DNA of 38,603 nt from a bacterium (lineage in GTDB: Bacteria; UBA9089; JASEGY01). The notes beneath the pieces were generated by a model. That model saw nothing but the letters and a program-made list of their open reading frames with translations, did not search any database and had not been told where the DNA came from. Where the stretch lies: NCBI GenBank assembly GCA_040753085.1, contig JBFMHI010000013.1:1-38603 (forward strand). Reading direction: 5' to 3'. Every line of letters begins with the position of its first letter. The first letter of the stretch is position 1. The translations under genes and the position numbers were made by a program. Of this stretch, positions 1 to 8,173 are shown piece after piece.

Positions 1-107
1 CGGGCGAAGCCCGCCGCGCCGTTCAGCCGACCGCGAAGCGGTCGGCTGAACGATAGAGCTAAGCTGCGGCGGGCTTGCCCGCCGTCAGCTTCAGCGATTT
101 GTTAGGC
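1..107 (-). mobile_element. Partial attC site of an integron cassette
   Basis: Read on the minus strand, the site opens with GCCTAAC (107 to 101), which fits the attC core RYYYAAC, and runs into a long self-complementary region. Positions 1-16 pair imperfectly with about 67-82. Positions 21-51 form a perfect 14-bp hairpin with a GAA loop. This is the folded single-stranded design known for attC recombination sites. The closing GTTRRRY core would lie beyond position 1, so the site is cut by the window edge. It follows the cassette gene at 123-833 directly, as expected of a gene-attC cassette. More cassettes may lie outside the window. Confidence 0.75.
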
Positions 108-122
108 GAAGCAGTTTAAACC

Positions 123-833
123 TCATAGTCCTAAAAACTTAATTGTGCTTCCACAAAGAAAAATTACCAAACCAGCCAACGCATGAGAATATCTTTTAAC
201 TCTGCGAAGTGGTAGTTTTGATAATCCGAAAGATAAAGCTAAAACTATACCCAGCATAGTTGCGATAGTTGTCAATCCAAAGATAAATGCAACTATCGCT
301 ACCGTTATCATATTGCCCTTAGCTGCTGGATACATCACAAGAGGAATTAATGGTTCGCATGGACCAAATACAAATATTGTAAAAAGAATCCATGGAGTTA
401 AATTGTTTGATTTTGATGAATGAACATGAGAATGATCTGCAATGTGCTTATGAGTGTGTATATGAACATCTCCACTTTCATGTTGATGAAGATGTTCATG
501 GGGTCGGCTACGAATCGCTTTATGTACTCCCCAGACAAAATATGTAAATCCGAATACAAGAAGAAGCCAAGCGGCTAATTCACCGCGAAATGATTCGACC
601 ATTTCCAATTTAAGAACAGCGATTCCTAGAGCAATACCTATAAATCCTAAGACAATAGAACTCAACACATGACCAACTCCACATAGAAATGTAATCATAC
701 CCGTCTTAACACTACTCCATTGCCTCGCTTTGGATAGTACAATGAAGGGTAAATAATGGTCTGGTCCAAAGACAGTATGAATAAATCCTATAGTTGCAGC
801 TGTTCCTGCTAAAATAACAGTTTCATTTAACAT
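123..833 (-). CDS. NicO/UreH-like nickel-cobalt permease, integron cassette gene
   Basis: A 236-residue polytopic membrane protein with about six hydrophobic segments. A motif HTVFGPDH near residues 19-26 resembles the metal-contacting HxxxxDH-type motif of NiCoT/NicO transporters. A very His-rich stretch at about residues 112-138 (HEHLHQHE, HIHTHKH, HSHVHS) sits in a loop between two membrane halves, as in RcnA-like permeases. It probably moves Ni2+ or Co2+ across the inner membrane; direction and metal cannot be read from sequence. The start at 833 follows an AAGGAA ribosome site and lies about 33 bp inside the cassette boundary, typical of cassette genes. It is the only gene of the cassette and is flanked by GTTAGGC and GCCTAAC cores. 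It was probably acquired horizontally. Confidence 0.72.
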   Translation of the reverse strand: MLNETVILAGTAATIGFIHTVFGPDHYLPFIVLSKARQWSSVKTGMITFLCGVGHVLSSIVLGFIGIALGIAVLKLEMVESFRGELAAWLLLVFGFTYFVWGVHKAIRSRPHEHLHQHESGDVHIHTHKHIADHSHVHSSKSNNLTPWILFTIFVFGPCEPLIPLVMYPAAKGNMITVAIVAFIFGLTTIATMLGIVLALSFGLSKLPLRRVKRYSHALAGLVIFLCGSTIKFLGL

Positions 834-865
834 AGCAATTCCTTAATCTAAGTTTGAAGTATTTC

Positions 866-1008
866 GCCTAACGATGATTATACAGTCTGTATAAACGGGA
901 AACTCAGACTGTCTCATTCTGTATAAGAAGTCTCCATCTGTTCTTGTCTTTTCGCGTAATATCATTCATATCTACCATTCCAGGGTTATACAGACTGTAT
1001 AAACCAGA
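866..1008 (-). promoter_or_regulatory. attI-like cassette junction with two 17-bp palindromes
   Basis: On the minus strand the first cassette joins at GTTAGGC (872 to 866). Between this junction and the end of the integrase fragment lie two near-identical palindromes, TTATACAG-N-CTGTATAA, at 878-894 and 986-1002, plus a half site (CTGTATAA) near 918-925. They may be integrase binding sites of an attI region, or an operator. The palindrome nearest the junction contains TATAAT in the cassette direction and could be part of a cassette promoter, but I see no good -35 box. Function is inferred from position. Confidence 0.5.
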
Positions 1009-1375
1009 CTACAGCCCGTCAACCGGGCTCCGCACTTCGTGTCCGCCTTTGTTCAACACATGGGTATAAATCATGGTCGTGCTCACGTCTTTGTGCCCGA
1101 GAAGTTCCTGGATGGTTCGCATGTCATAACCCGCTTCAAGCAAGGGCGTGGCGAAGGAATGCCGGAACGTATGACAGCCCACACGCTTGACTACTCCGGC
1201 CTTGAGGACAGCTTATTTAACGGCTCGCTGAAGAATGGTCTCGTGAACGTGATGCCGTCCTTCTTCGCCAGTTTTTGTGTTCTTCCAACGGTTTTCTTGC
1301 GGGAAGACCCATTGCCAACGCCATTCGGCCGAGGCGTTAGGGTATTTGCGGTCGAGAAGGTATGAAGAAATCATA
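1009..1375 (-). pseudogene. intI: Integron integrase IntI, C-terminal fragment with in-frame stop
   Basis: The minus strand encodes the C-terminal part of an integron tyrosine recombinase. It starts at the IntI-specific region around RKYPNASAEWRWQWVFP, continues through HHVHETILQRAV and [18 protein letters not shown], then [20 protein letters not shown], and ends VRSPVDGL. The conserved HTFRHS box, LLGH and the catalytic Tyr are present. A TAA stop (1213-1215) interrupts the frame after QRAVK, where relatives carry a charged residue. The N-terminal two thirds are missing; similarity ends near 1365-1375. The gene is therefore dead. It points the same way as the cassette, and its 3' end faces the attI-like junction, which is the inverted layout known from Treponema denticola-type integrons rather than the class 1 layout. 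Confidence 0.85.
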
Positions 1376-1504
1376 GGCGGCTAATAATAAAGAAGTTGAG
1401 GAACTTTCGCTGAACTGGACTCGTATCCTCTAAGAGCTGAAAGCGGCAAGGTCTCTTCTCTCCACTCTCACTACTACCCCCGAAATATTGAGAAGATACC
1501 AGAT
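1376..1504. other. Non-coding gap between intI fragment and glmS
   Basis: No gene, hairpin with a T-run or promoter stands out. The upstream boundary is where integrase similarity is lost, so this is the probable breakpoint of the deletion that removed the N-terminus of IntI. Confidence 0.4.
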
Positions 1505-3334
1505 TTATTCTACCGTTACGCTTTTGGCCAGATTTCGCGGTTGATCGACATCACAGCCACGAAGGACAGCGATATGATAGGCCAAAAGTTGGAAAGGAAT
1601 AACATTCAGGATAGGCGAAAGATCCTCCTGAGTCTTAGGCAGGAAAAAGATATGATTTGCCCGTTTCCTGATCTGATCATCTCCTTCGGTAGCACAGGCA
1701 AGAACCGTTCCATTTCTGGCTTTTACTTCCTCAATATTGCCCAGGACCTTATCGTAAACACGACTGGAAGTAGCCACCACCACTACCGGCATTTTTTCAT
1801 CAATAAGGGCAATAGGTCCATGTTTCATCTCACCGGCCGGATACCCTTCCGCATGGATATAAGAGATCTCCTTCAATTTCAACGCCCCTTCCAGGGCAAT
1901 AGGATAGTTGATTCCACGTCCTAGATAGAGAAAATTCTGCCGCTGGTAGTACTCCGAAGCGCATTTACGTATCTCTTCATCATCAGTTAAAATCTCCTTA
2001 GCTTGTTTGGGAAGCCTATGTAGATCAGCAATTATCTCTCTCATTTGCTCGGAAGAGATAGTCCCTCTTTTACTTCCCAGGTAGAGAGTAAAAAGAGCCA
2101 GGGCCGTTAATTGGGCAGTAAAGGCCTTGGTTGAAGCTACGCCTATTTCTGGCCCGGCCTGGGTATAGATAACCCCATCCGATTCCCTGGAGATAGTACT
2201 GCCCAGGACATTACAGATGGATACCACCTTAGCCCCTTTTTCTTTTGACTCAGTTATAGCCGCAATGGTATCTGCGGTCTCTCCTGACTGAGAAATAGCC
2301 ATAACCAGGTGAGTAGGTTTAATTATTGGATCCCGATATCTGAACTCAGATCCGATATCAACTTCCACTGAAATTCGGGCATACTTCTCCAACAAGAATT
2401 TTCCTACCAGTCCCGCATGCCAGCTCGTCCCACAGGCAACGATAAATATTCGATCAAACCCTAAAAGCTCTTCATCGCTTAATCGAACATCCGGCAGATC
2501 AACCGAGTCTTCCTTCAATCTTGCCCGGTGGAGGGTTTCCTCTATAACCCGGGGTTGTTCATATATCTCTTTGAGCATAAAGTGCTTATATCCACCCTTT
2601 TCCGCCATAAGGGCATCCCATTCGATGATCATGGTCGCCTTCTCCACCGGATCTCCATCCAGGGTAGTAAAAGATACACCATCTCTTTTAAGAACCACCA
2701 TTTGGTGGTCGTCCATGAAGGCTACCCTTCTGGTTCGATTCAAGATAGCCGGGATGTCAGAGGCAATGTAGAACTCGTTATTACTAAAGCCCACTACCAG
2801 CGGACTGCGCAGCCTCGCCCCAACTATTTTAGACGGCTCATCCGCCCTTATCACCCCTATGGCGTATGAGCCATCTACCCTTTTCAAGGCAAGCCGGACG
2901 GCTGTCTCTAAGTCATTTCCATCCATATATTCTTCAATAAGGTGAGCCAGAACCTCAGTATCGGTTTCTGATTTGAACTTATGACCTTTGGCCATAAGTT
3001 CCTCCTTTAACTCCATATAATTCTCAATGATCCCATTATGAACCACGGCTATTTTATGCCGACAATCAAGATGAGGATGAGCATTGGCTTCTGACGGCCG
3101 GCCGTGAGTTGCCCAGCGGGTATGCCCTATCCCAATATCTCCCTCAAGGGGCTGTTCAGCCAGTAAGCGATCCAGTTGGGTAAGTTTTCCCTCAACGCGT
3201 CTCAATTCTATTCCTTCGGTTTTGGGCACAGCAATCCCCGCTGAATCATAACCTCGATACTCTAATCTCTTAAGGCCATCAAGCAAGATTGGCGGAGCCG
3301 AGTCTTTTCCAATATAACCTACTATGCCACACAT
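1505..3334 (-). CDS. glmS: Glutamine--fructose-6-phosphate aminotransferase
   Basis: 609 residues, normal length. It converts fructose 6-phosphate and glutamine to glucosamine 6-phosphate and glutamate, the first step to UDP-GlcNAc for peptidoglycan and lipopolysaccharide. It is cytosolic. The protein opens MCGIVGYIG, so Cys2 is the N-terminal nucleophile of the class II glutaminase domain (about 1-220). Two SIS sugar-isomerase domains follow (about 285-430 and 455-600), and the end LAKSVTVE is the family signature. The start at 3334 has an AGGAGG site just upstream. It is the last gene of a same-strand run hisF, LysM glucosaminidase, pdxJ, glmS, with 26 bp after pdxJ. No glmS ribozyme is seen in the short upstream gap. 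Confidence 0.97.
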   Translation of the reverse strand: MCGIVGYIGKDSAPPILLDGLKRLEYRGYDSAGIAVPKTEGIELRRVEGKLTQLDRLLAEQPLEGDIGIGHTRWATHGRPSEANAHPHLDCRHKIAVVHNGIIENYMELKEELMAKGHKFKSETDTEVLAHLIEEYMDGNDLETAVRLALKRVDGSYAIGVIRADEPSKIVGARLRSPLVVGFSNNEFYIASDIPAILNRTRRVAFMDDHQMVVLKRDGVSFTTLDGDPVEKATMIIEWDALMAEKGGYKHFMLKEIYEQPRVIEETLHRARLKEDSVDLPDVRLSDEELLGFDRIFIVACGTSWHAGLVGKFLLEKYARISVEVDIGSEFRYRDPIIKPTHLVMAISQSGETADTIAAITESKEKGAKVVSICNVLGSTISRESDGVIYTQAGPEIGVASTKAFTAQLTALALFTLYLGSKRGTISSEQMREIIADLHRLPKQAKEILTDDEEIRKCASEYYQRQNFLYLGRGINYPIALEGALKLKEISYIHAEGYPAGEMKHGPIALIDEKMPVVVVATSSRVYDKVLGNIEEVKARNGTVLACATEGDDQIRKRANHIFFLPKTQEDLSPILNVIPFQLLAYHIAVLRGCDVDQPRNLAKSVTVE

Positions 3335-3360
3335 AGAAACCTCCTATTAGTAATTAATAA

Positions 3361-4071
3361 TTACATCAAGGCCAGCATCTCCCTAACCGCCCTCTCCATC
3401 CCCACCAGGACAGCCCGGGAGATAATGCTATGTCCAATGTTTAACTCTTCTACCTGTGGAATGGAAGCCACGGGAGTCACATTTTGGTAATTAAGTCCAT
3501 GTCCGGCGTTTACCCTGAGTCCAAGGGCGACGGCTTTAGAAGCGGCCTTCTTTAATCTCTCCAGTTCGCGTTCTATATCTTCCTCTGACTTTGCCCGGGC
3601 ATATTCTCCCGTATGAAGCTCAATAAAATGGGTTCCTGTTTTTGAGGCAGCTTCAATTTGACCGAGGGCCGGATCGATAAAGAGACTAACCTTGATCCCG
3701 AGCTCAGATAGGGACTCAACCACTTTGATTAGACTTTCTTGTTGGGCCATAACATCCAGCCCGCCTTCAGTCGTTAGTTCTTCCCGTTTTTCAGGAACAA
3801 GGGTCGCCTGGTCCGGAGGCAGTTCTCGAGCGAAGGCAATCATTTCAGCCGTAGCCGCCATCTCTAAATTGAGTTTTGTTTGAACCACCTTTCGGAGGAT
3901 AATGACATCCCTCTCCTGGATGTGACGCCTATCTTCCCTCAGGTGGACCGTGATTCCATGACAACCGGCCAATTCAGCTAAAACTGCCGCGGCAATAGGA
4001 TCAGGCTCAGACACTCCTCGGGCCTGACGAACGGTAGCCACATGATCGATATTTACTCCCAAGGTAGCCAT
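3361..4071 (-). CDS. pdxJ: Pyridoxine 5'-phosphate synthase
   Basis: 236 residues, full length. PdxJ condenses 1-deoxyxylulose 5-phosphate with 3-amino-1-hydroxyacetone 1-phosphate to pyridoxine 5'-phosphate, the last ring-forming step of DXP-dependent vitamin B6 synthesis. Family signatures are visible in order: [16 protein letters not shown] at the N-terminus, [13 protein letters not shown] near residue 45, NLEMAAT near 69 and [12 protein letters not shown] near the C-terminus. It is a TIM barrel, probably octameric and cytosolic. A GGAGGG site precedes the start. It is co-directional with glmS. The substrate DXP is also made into isoprenoids through dxr, which lies about 8 kb away on the other strand. 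Confidence 0.96.
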   Translation of the reverse strand: MATLGVNIDHVATVRQARGVSEPDPIAAAVLAELAGCHGITVHLREDRRHIQERDVIILRKVVQTKLNLEMAATAEMIAFARELPPDQATLVPEKREELTTEGGLDVMAQQESLIKVVESLSELGIKVSLFIDPALGQIEAASKTGTHFIELHTGEYARAKSEEDIERELERLKKAASKAVALGLRVNAGHGLNYQNVTPVASIPQVEELNIGHSIISRAVLVGMERAVREMLALM

Positions 4072-4097
4072 ATTTCGCTTTTCCCTCCTGTATCGGC

Positions 4098-4127
4098 GTT
4101 CCTCTTTTTGTCCGGCTGAGTAGTTAC
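4098..4127 (-). repeat. 30-bp sequence shared with 37815-37844, GTAACTACTCA end
   Basis: Reading from 4127 on the minus strand this begins GTAACTACTCAGCC and runs through AAAAAGAGG. It matches 37844-37815 at 26 of 30 positions. The stop codon of the LysM gene lies inside it. The GTAACTACTCA start also marks the end of the DUF559 element at 19711, so this may be a solo terminal repeat left by a lost insertion. No partner end is found close by. Confidence 0.5.
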
Positions 4128-5170
4128 AATCTCTCTTCTTTAGCCACGAGAGGCGCCATATTGTATTGATATAGGTTATACCGCTCCATTATCCCGATGA
4201 TTATATCGGCGTAACGGGGATTAGTGGCATATCCGGCCTTTCTCAATTCCCGGACAAACCTTTTCGGATCATCCACCCATCGCATAGCTTCTCTGTATCT
4301 GGAAGATTCAGAAATAACTCGGGCGTGATCCTGAAAGGATTCAATCAAATTGTTATACCTTCTAAAGAGGCTATTTATTTTGACCCTTCTACCGTTAATA
4401 TACTCGTAAACATTAAGCGTAATCGAACCAGCCGTTCCTCTCCCTTTAATGCCAAAGAAATTATTGGCCTTACCCAGGACACCTCTTCCCCACCTTGATT
4501 CAATAATAGCCTGGGCAATAGTTACTGAAGCCGGTATGCCGGTGGTTTTCTCTGTTTCCTGGGCATATCCGGCTATAGATTGAATAAAGGCCTGGCGATC
4601 CGAAATCCTTTTCCCGCCAAGGACTATTTTCTCTTTCAAGCCCTTTTGGTAAGCCTTAACCGCCGTGGGAACTTTAACCAACTCTCCGATCTGGAGAAAC
4701 TCTGGGGTTTTTATCTCCGGATTGGCATTAAGTATCTCAGAAAGAGAAACGCCATAGTGCCTGGCAATACCAAACAGGGTGTCCCCCTTCTTTACGGTGT
4801 GAATAGTGGTATCATCACCCTTTTCAGAGGGTATATTGATTTTTTCCCCCTCCCTGATCAGGGCTGGATTCTCTATCTGAGGATTAGCCCTCAAGAGCGC
4901 CGGGAGAGGAAGCCCATATTTTTGGGCTGTCCCCCATAAGGTATCGCCTTCTTTGACCTTATGAATATCAAATGGAATGTCTTCTTCCATCGGGAGGTGT
5001 ATTCGTTGACCGACATTAATTCGATCAGGGTCATCTATCTGTGGATTGGCCTTTAAAATCTCAGCAAAGGGGATGTGGTGTTCTCTGGCGATCCTGGTTA
5101 AGGTGTCTCCCTGCTTGACGGTATACGGTTTAAGTTCTCTACTCCAATCTTCAGTTATCGGTGTTTTCAT
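4124..5170 (-). CDS. Triple-LysM, FlgJ-type N-acetylglucosaminidase
   Basis: 348 residues from the ATG at 5170, which has a GGAGGG site 6 bases upstream; an in-frame start at 5239 lacks one. Three LysM peptidoglycan-binding modules lie at about residues 14-60, 67-113 and 121-168, each opening with a (V)KxGDTL motif. A glucosaminidase domain (about 190-335) follows, with the expected acidic residue in [10 protein letters not shown] and the FFGIKG motif of the FlgJ/Auto family. It should cut the GlcNAc-MurNAc backbone of peptidoglycan. Oddly, no signal peptide is visible, so export may use an unusual route. It lies between hisF and pdxJ. The gene ends inside a repeat-like sequence (4098-4127), so the last residues may be altered. 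Confidence 0.85.
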   Translation of the reverse strand: MKTPITEDWSRELKPYTVKQGDTLTRIAREHHIPFAEILKANPQIDDPDRINVGQRIHLPMEEDIPFDIHKVKEGDTLWGTAQKYGLPLPALLRANPQIENPALIREGEKINIPSEKGDDTTIHTVKKGDTLFGIARHYGVSLSEILNANPEIKTPEFLQIGELVKVPTAVKAYQKGLKEKIVLGGKRISDRQAFIQSIAGYAQETEKTTGIPASVTIAQAIIESRWGRGVLGKANNFFGIKGRGTAGSITLNVYEYINGRRVKINSLFRRYNNLIESFQDHARVISESSRYREAMRWVDDPKRFVRELRKAGYATNPRYADIIIGIMERYNLYQYNMAPLVAKEERL

Positions 5171-5260
5171 CGCCCTCCCTCCCAATTTATCAGGCAGTAA
5201 ATGCCTCTTCCCAAACCACCGGCACCAGACACGCCGCACTTACTGACTACTGCCTACCAC

Positions 5261-6034
5261 CTACCTTATTTTAGGTCTGACCGCTATACCCCGGTCGGCA
5301 AGATATTTTTTCACCTCCCCAATAGAGAAAGTCCGAAAGTGGAAGATAGAAGCGGCTAAGGCAGCTTCAGCTTCTGTTTGAGTAAAAACATCATAAAAAT
5401 GAGACAGCTCTCCTGCTCCTCCTGAGGCAATGATAGGGATGTTGACTGCCTCTGCCATGGCCTTAGTTAATTCTAAATCGTAGCCATCCTTTGTTCCATC
5501 TCTATCCATGCTGGTCAAAAGAATCTCTCCTGCGCCCAGCTCTTCCACCTTTTTGGCCCAATATAGGGCATCTATCCCCGTAGGGGTTCGTCCGCCGTGG
5601 ATAAAGACCTCCCACCCTGGAGAAGAATCTCTTTTCGCCCTGGCATCTATAGCCACAATAATGCACTGACTGCCAAACCGTCTGGCAGCTTCATCTACCA
5701 GCGCCGGGTTTTGGACAGCCGCCGTATTAATGGAAACACGATCAGCCCCGCGGCGAAGGAGCCTCTCTATATCCAGGAGATTTCTTATCCCTCCGCCAAC
5801 GGTAACCGGCATAAAGGCTACCTCGGCTGTTTTGGCCACCACATCGAGCATAATATCCCGTTCCTGGGCTGAGGCGGTTATATCCAAAAAGACTAATTCA
5901 TCCGCTCCTTCCCGGTCATAAATAGCGGCCTGTTCTACCGGATCCCCTGCATCTCTGAGCTGGACAAAATTTATCCCCTTCACTACTCGACCGGCATCAA
6001 CATCAAGACAGGGAATAATTCTTTTCGCTAACAT
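5261..6034 (-). CDS. hisF: Imidazole glycerol phosphate synthase, cyclase subunit
   Basis: 257 residues, full length. HisF uses ammonia delivered by HisH to turn PRFAR into imidazole glycerol phosphate and AICAR, joining histidine and purine synthesis. The two catalytic aspartates of the half-barrel are in place: [15 protein letters not shown] at the N-terminus and IIVAIDAR near residue 130. The phosphate-binding motifs VGGGIR and ASGGAG are also present. It is cytosolic. It is the first gene of the minus-strand run that ends with glmS, and a promoter-like TTGACA/TATAAT pair lies about 60-90 bases upstream. No hisH or other his gene is in the window, so histidine genes are scattered here. Confidence 0.97.
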   Translation of the reverse strand: MLAKRIIPCLDVDAGRVVKGINFVQLRDAGDPVEQAAIYDREGADELVFLDITASAQERDIMLDVVAKTAEVAFMPVTVGGGIRNLLDIERLLRRGADRVSINTAAVQNPALVDEAARRFGSQCIIVAIDARAKRDSSPGWEVFIHGGRTPTGIDALYWAKKVEELGAGEILLTSMDRDGTKDGYDLELTKAMAEAVNIPIIASGGAGELSHFYDVFTQTEAEAALAASIFHFRTFSIGEVKKYLADRGIAVRPKIR

Positions 6035-6094
6035 TTTGCCTTCTTATCCTTCTTCAGATACTTACTTATTATGGCGTAGAAATTTTAACTACAG

Positions 6095-6125
6095 CTATAT
6101 TATACTATTTATAGAGTTTTGTCAA
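6095..6125 (-). promoter_or_regulatory. Predicted promoter of the hisF-glmS run
   Basis: On the minus strand TTGACA (6125-6120) is followed after 15 bases by TATAAT (6104-6099), or after 17 by TAATAT. Both boxes match sigma-70 consensus, but the spacing is short for the perfect pair. It lies divergent to the plus-strand promoter at 6158. Confidence 0.5.
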
Positions 6126-6157
6126 GGAAAAATCGTCTTGTCACAGATTTATAATGC

Positions 6158-6187
6158 TTGACAAATCAGGCAATAGTCAGTTATAAT
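6158..6187 (+). promoter_or_regulatory. Strong sigma-70 promoter upstream of a possible small RNA
   Basis: TTGACA (6158-6163) and TATAAT (6182-6187) are both perfect consensus boxes with an 18-base spacer. The next start codon is almost 400 bases away at 6569, so the transcript begins with a long non-coding stretch. Confidence 0.65.
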
Positions 6188-6193
6188 AATGGC

Positions 6194-6356
6194 CAGCTAT
6201 TCAAACACTAACGGCCATCGCCTCCCCTTGGGTAGCCCAGAAATAAAAACGGTCGGATAAATCTTATCTTCGCTGGAGACTAGGCCACTGAGACCTTAGG
6301 TCTTAAGGCGGGAGCTGACTTATGGGAAAACAGATTTTCAGTGGCTTACAACTTTT
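6194..6356 (+). ncRNA. Candidate structured RNA, family not recognised
   Basis: The 160-base stretch behind a consensus promoter has no open frame but holds stems. TTGGG-TAG-CCCAG lies near 6228-6240. A hairpin of GAGACCT with AGGTCTT sits inside a 10-bp stem made by AGGCCACTGA and TCAGTGGCTT. The outer stem is followed within a few bases by a T-rich run, the arrangement of an intrinsic terminator, but a miniature element was inserted in the T-run at 6356/6357. I looked for 6S RNA, SRP RNA, cobalamin and SAM riboswitch signatures and did not find a convincing match. It could be a small RNA or a leader of the DUF2905-tldD genes. Confidence 0.35.
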
Positions 6357-6531
6357 GTAACCGTTCAGCCACCAAGGCACTAAGACACGAAGGGGAAAAA
6401 AGTATGTGTCTTAGAGAGCAGTAGAGCCATAGAGCAGCCGTTCTGGAACTTTCAGAAAAGTCTTTAACTACTGCTCTGCTGCTCTACTGCTCTATCTTTG
6501 TGTCTTAGTGTCTTGGTGGCTGAACACTTAC
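6357..6531. mobile_element. 175-bp MITE with 8-bp target duplication
   Basis: The ends are 36-bp terminal inverted repeats differing at four positions. The left end reads GTAACCGTTCAGCCACCAAG, the right end, on the other strand, GTAAGTGTTCAGCCACCAAG. The inside is a further long hairpin (AGAGCAGTAGAG against CTCTACTGCTCT). Perfect 8-bp direct repeats CAACTTTT flank it (6349-6356 and 6532-6539). GTAA ends with an 8-bp duplication are typical of IS66-type transposition. The ends resemble those of the elements at 20825 and 22926. No coding capacity. Confidence 0.85.
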
Positions 6532-6568
6532 CAACTTTTTTGATTTACCTACCGGGATATAAATTGAG

Positions 6569-6790
6569 ATGTCTAACCAACAGATTGGATTACTGATAGT
6601 CGTAGCTGGTTTGATTATCGGACTGGTAGGGCTTCTCATCTGGTCCGGCGGTCTCGGATGGTTTGGCCGCCTCCCAGGCGATATTCGGATCGAACGGGAT
6701 TCTATAAGGGTCTACATTCCGATAACTTCAATGCTGCTTCTCTCGGTAGCGCTTAGCCTAGTGTTTTATATGGTGCGGCGATTTTTCTAA
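6569..6790 (+). CDS. DUF2905 small membrane protein
   Basis: 73 residues with two hydrophobic segments (about 6-27 and 48-70). Between them is the signature GWFGRLPGDIRIER followed by YIPITSMLLLS, which defines the DUF2905 family of small inner-membrane proteins of unknown function. The gene lies 14 bases before tldD on the same strand, so the two are probably co-transcribed. The ribosome site is weak (GGGATATAAATTGAG). No function can be assigned from the sequence. Confidence 0.85.
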   Translation: MSNQQIGLLIVVAGLIIGLVGLLIWSGGLGWFGRLPGDIRIERDSIRVYIPITSMLLLSVALSLVFYMVRRFF

Positions 6791-6804
6791 AAGAGAAATT
6801 TATT

Positions 6805-8169
6805 ATGACTAAGGACCTGTTTAAAAAAGCGATCGTTTCGCATAAAGCTGACTATCTTGAAATCAGAGCCGAAGACCGGGAAACGGTCAGGATAGATTAT
6901 ATGGGGCCGGAACTGGAGGGTATTGGCCGGAATACTGACTCCGGTGGATGTGTCCGGGCTTTGATCAAGGGTGGTTGGGGATTTTCGTCCTTTAATCGCC
7001 TGGATAAGCTGGGGGATCATATCCGGGCCGCCACTCAGGCAGCCGCCTTGGTAGGCAGAGGGAAAAGCCGTCTGGCCACTGCTCCGGTAGTCACGGCTGA
7101 AGTGGCTGCTCAGGTAGAGAAGGATCCGGGAAATATCTCTCTGGAAGAAAAACACGCCTTATGCCGGACCTACAATGAGATTATCCTGTCTGCGCCTAAG
7201 ATTCAAACCAGCCGTGTCAGCTACCGAGAGAAAACCATAACCAAACATTTCTGTAATTCTGAGGGGACGTATCTAGTTTCAAAGCACATCTTTTGTGGGA
7301 TCAGCCTTATGGCTATGACCAGGGAAGGCAGCAATGTTCAGCAGGCCTACCACTCAGTAGGCGACCAGCGAGGGTATCAGATCGTAGAAGGCTTAGAAGA
7401 ATCGGCTGAAGGGGTGGCTAAGAGAGCCGTTGATTTACTTTCGGCCCCTTCGGTTAAAGGCGGAACTTACACCGTTATCTGCGATCCAAAGCTATGCGGG
7501 GTATTCGTGCACGAGGCCTTTGGTCACCTTTCTGAAGCGGATCATATTTATGAAAACAAGCGGCTAATGGCAATGATGCGGTTGGGAAGGAGGTTTGGAG
7601 CAGAACAGCTAAGTATTATTGACGATCCTACCCTTCCTGGAGAGGCTGGGTCTTTCGAATATGATGATGAAGGGGTAAAGGGTAGCCCCACCTACCTCCT
7701 CAAAGAAGGTGTTCTTACCCACCGACTCCATTCTCGGGAGACAGCCCTCAAGATGGAAGAAGCCCCCACTGGAAATGCCAGGGCCATAAGTTACAGATAT
7801 GAACCTATTGTCAGGATGTCAAACACCTACCTGGCCCCTGGCGAGGCGAATCTGGAAAGCATGCTGAACGGCGTATCCGAAGGGATTTATGCCAAAGGCG
7901 CTCTGGGTGGCCAGACAGAGATGGAAATGTTCACCTTCTCCGCCGAGGAGGCTTACCTTATTCAAAATGGCCAATTAGGCCCCCTGATTCGTGATGTGGT
8001 GTTGACCGGAAACGTCTTTGAAACCCTGGCTAATATTGATATGATCGGCCACGATCTGGTTCATTTTGGCGGGCTGGGTGGTTGCGGCAAAAGCGGTCAG
8101 GGCCCCTTACCTGTAGCCACCGGAGGCCCCCATATCCGGATACAAAAGGTGACTATTGGGGGGAGATAA
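6805..8169 (+). CDS. tldD: TldD-family zinc metalloprotease
   Basis: 454 residues, normal length for TldD. The zinc site HEAFGHLSEAD (HExxxH type) is at about residues 236-246, and the C-terminal half holds the conserved MSNTYLAPG and GGQTEMEMF regions. Known TldD/TldE heterodimers degrade unfolded peptides and mature peptide products in the cytosol; CcdA and microcin B17 are the classical substrates. No tldE (pmbA) partner is present next to it, so the partner must be elsewhere or the protein acts alone. It follows DUF2905 and is followed after 4 bases by the pyrD-pyrE fusion, so it sits in a translationally tight operon. Confidence 0.93.
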   Translation: MTKDLFKKAIVSHKADYLEIRAEDRETVRIDYMGPELEGIGRNTDSGGCVRALIKGGWGFSSFNRLDKLGDHIRAATQAAALVGRGKSRLATAPVVTAEVAAQVEKDPGNISLEEKHALCRTYNEIILSAPKIQTSRVSYREKTITKHFCNSEGTYLVSKHIFCGISLMAMTREGSNVQQAYHSVGDQRGYQIVEGLEESAEGVAKRAVDLLSAPSVKGGTYTVICDPKLCGVFVHEAFGHLSEADHIYENKRLMAMMRLGRRFGAEQLSIIDDPTLPGEAGSFEYDDEGVKGSPTYLLKEGVLTHRLHSRETALKMEEAPTGNARAISYRYEPIVRMSNTYLAPGEANLESMLNGVSEGIYAKGALGGQTEMEMFTFSAEEAYLIQNGQLGPLIRDVVLTGNVFETLANIDMIGHDLVHFGGLGGCGKSGQGPLPVATGGPHIRIQKVTIGGR

Positions 8170-8173
8170 GCCA

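Noticed and set aside
878-1002. Classical LexA boxes
   Set aside because: The sites read ACAG-N-CTGT rather than CTG-N10-CAG, so the enterobacterial SOS box does not apply; another LexA type remains possible.
1039-1365. Open frame of 108 codons on the plus strand
   Set aside because: It is antisense to the integrase fragment, whose protein motifs on the minus strand are unmistakable.
5171-5239. Longer start of the LysM glucosaminidase
   Set aside because: No ribosome site; the added residues are rich in Arg and Trp and do not form a signal peptide.
6194-6356. 6S RNA, cobalamin or SAM riboswitch
   Set aside because: Single words such as GCCACTG or CTTATC occur, but the order of conserved blocks of these families is absent.
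8156-8173. TTG start for the pyrD-pyrE fusion inside tldD
   Set aside because: The ATG at 8174 has a good purine-rich site and matches the normal PyrD N-terminus.
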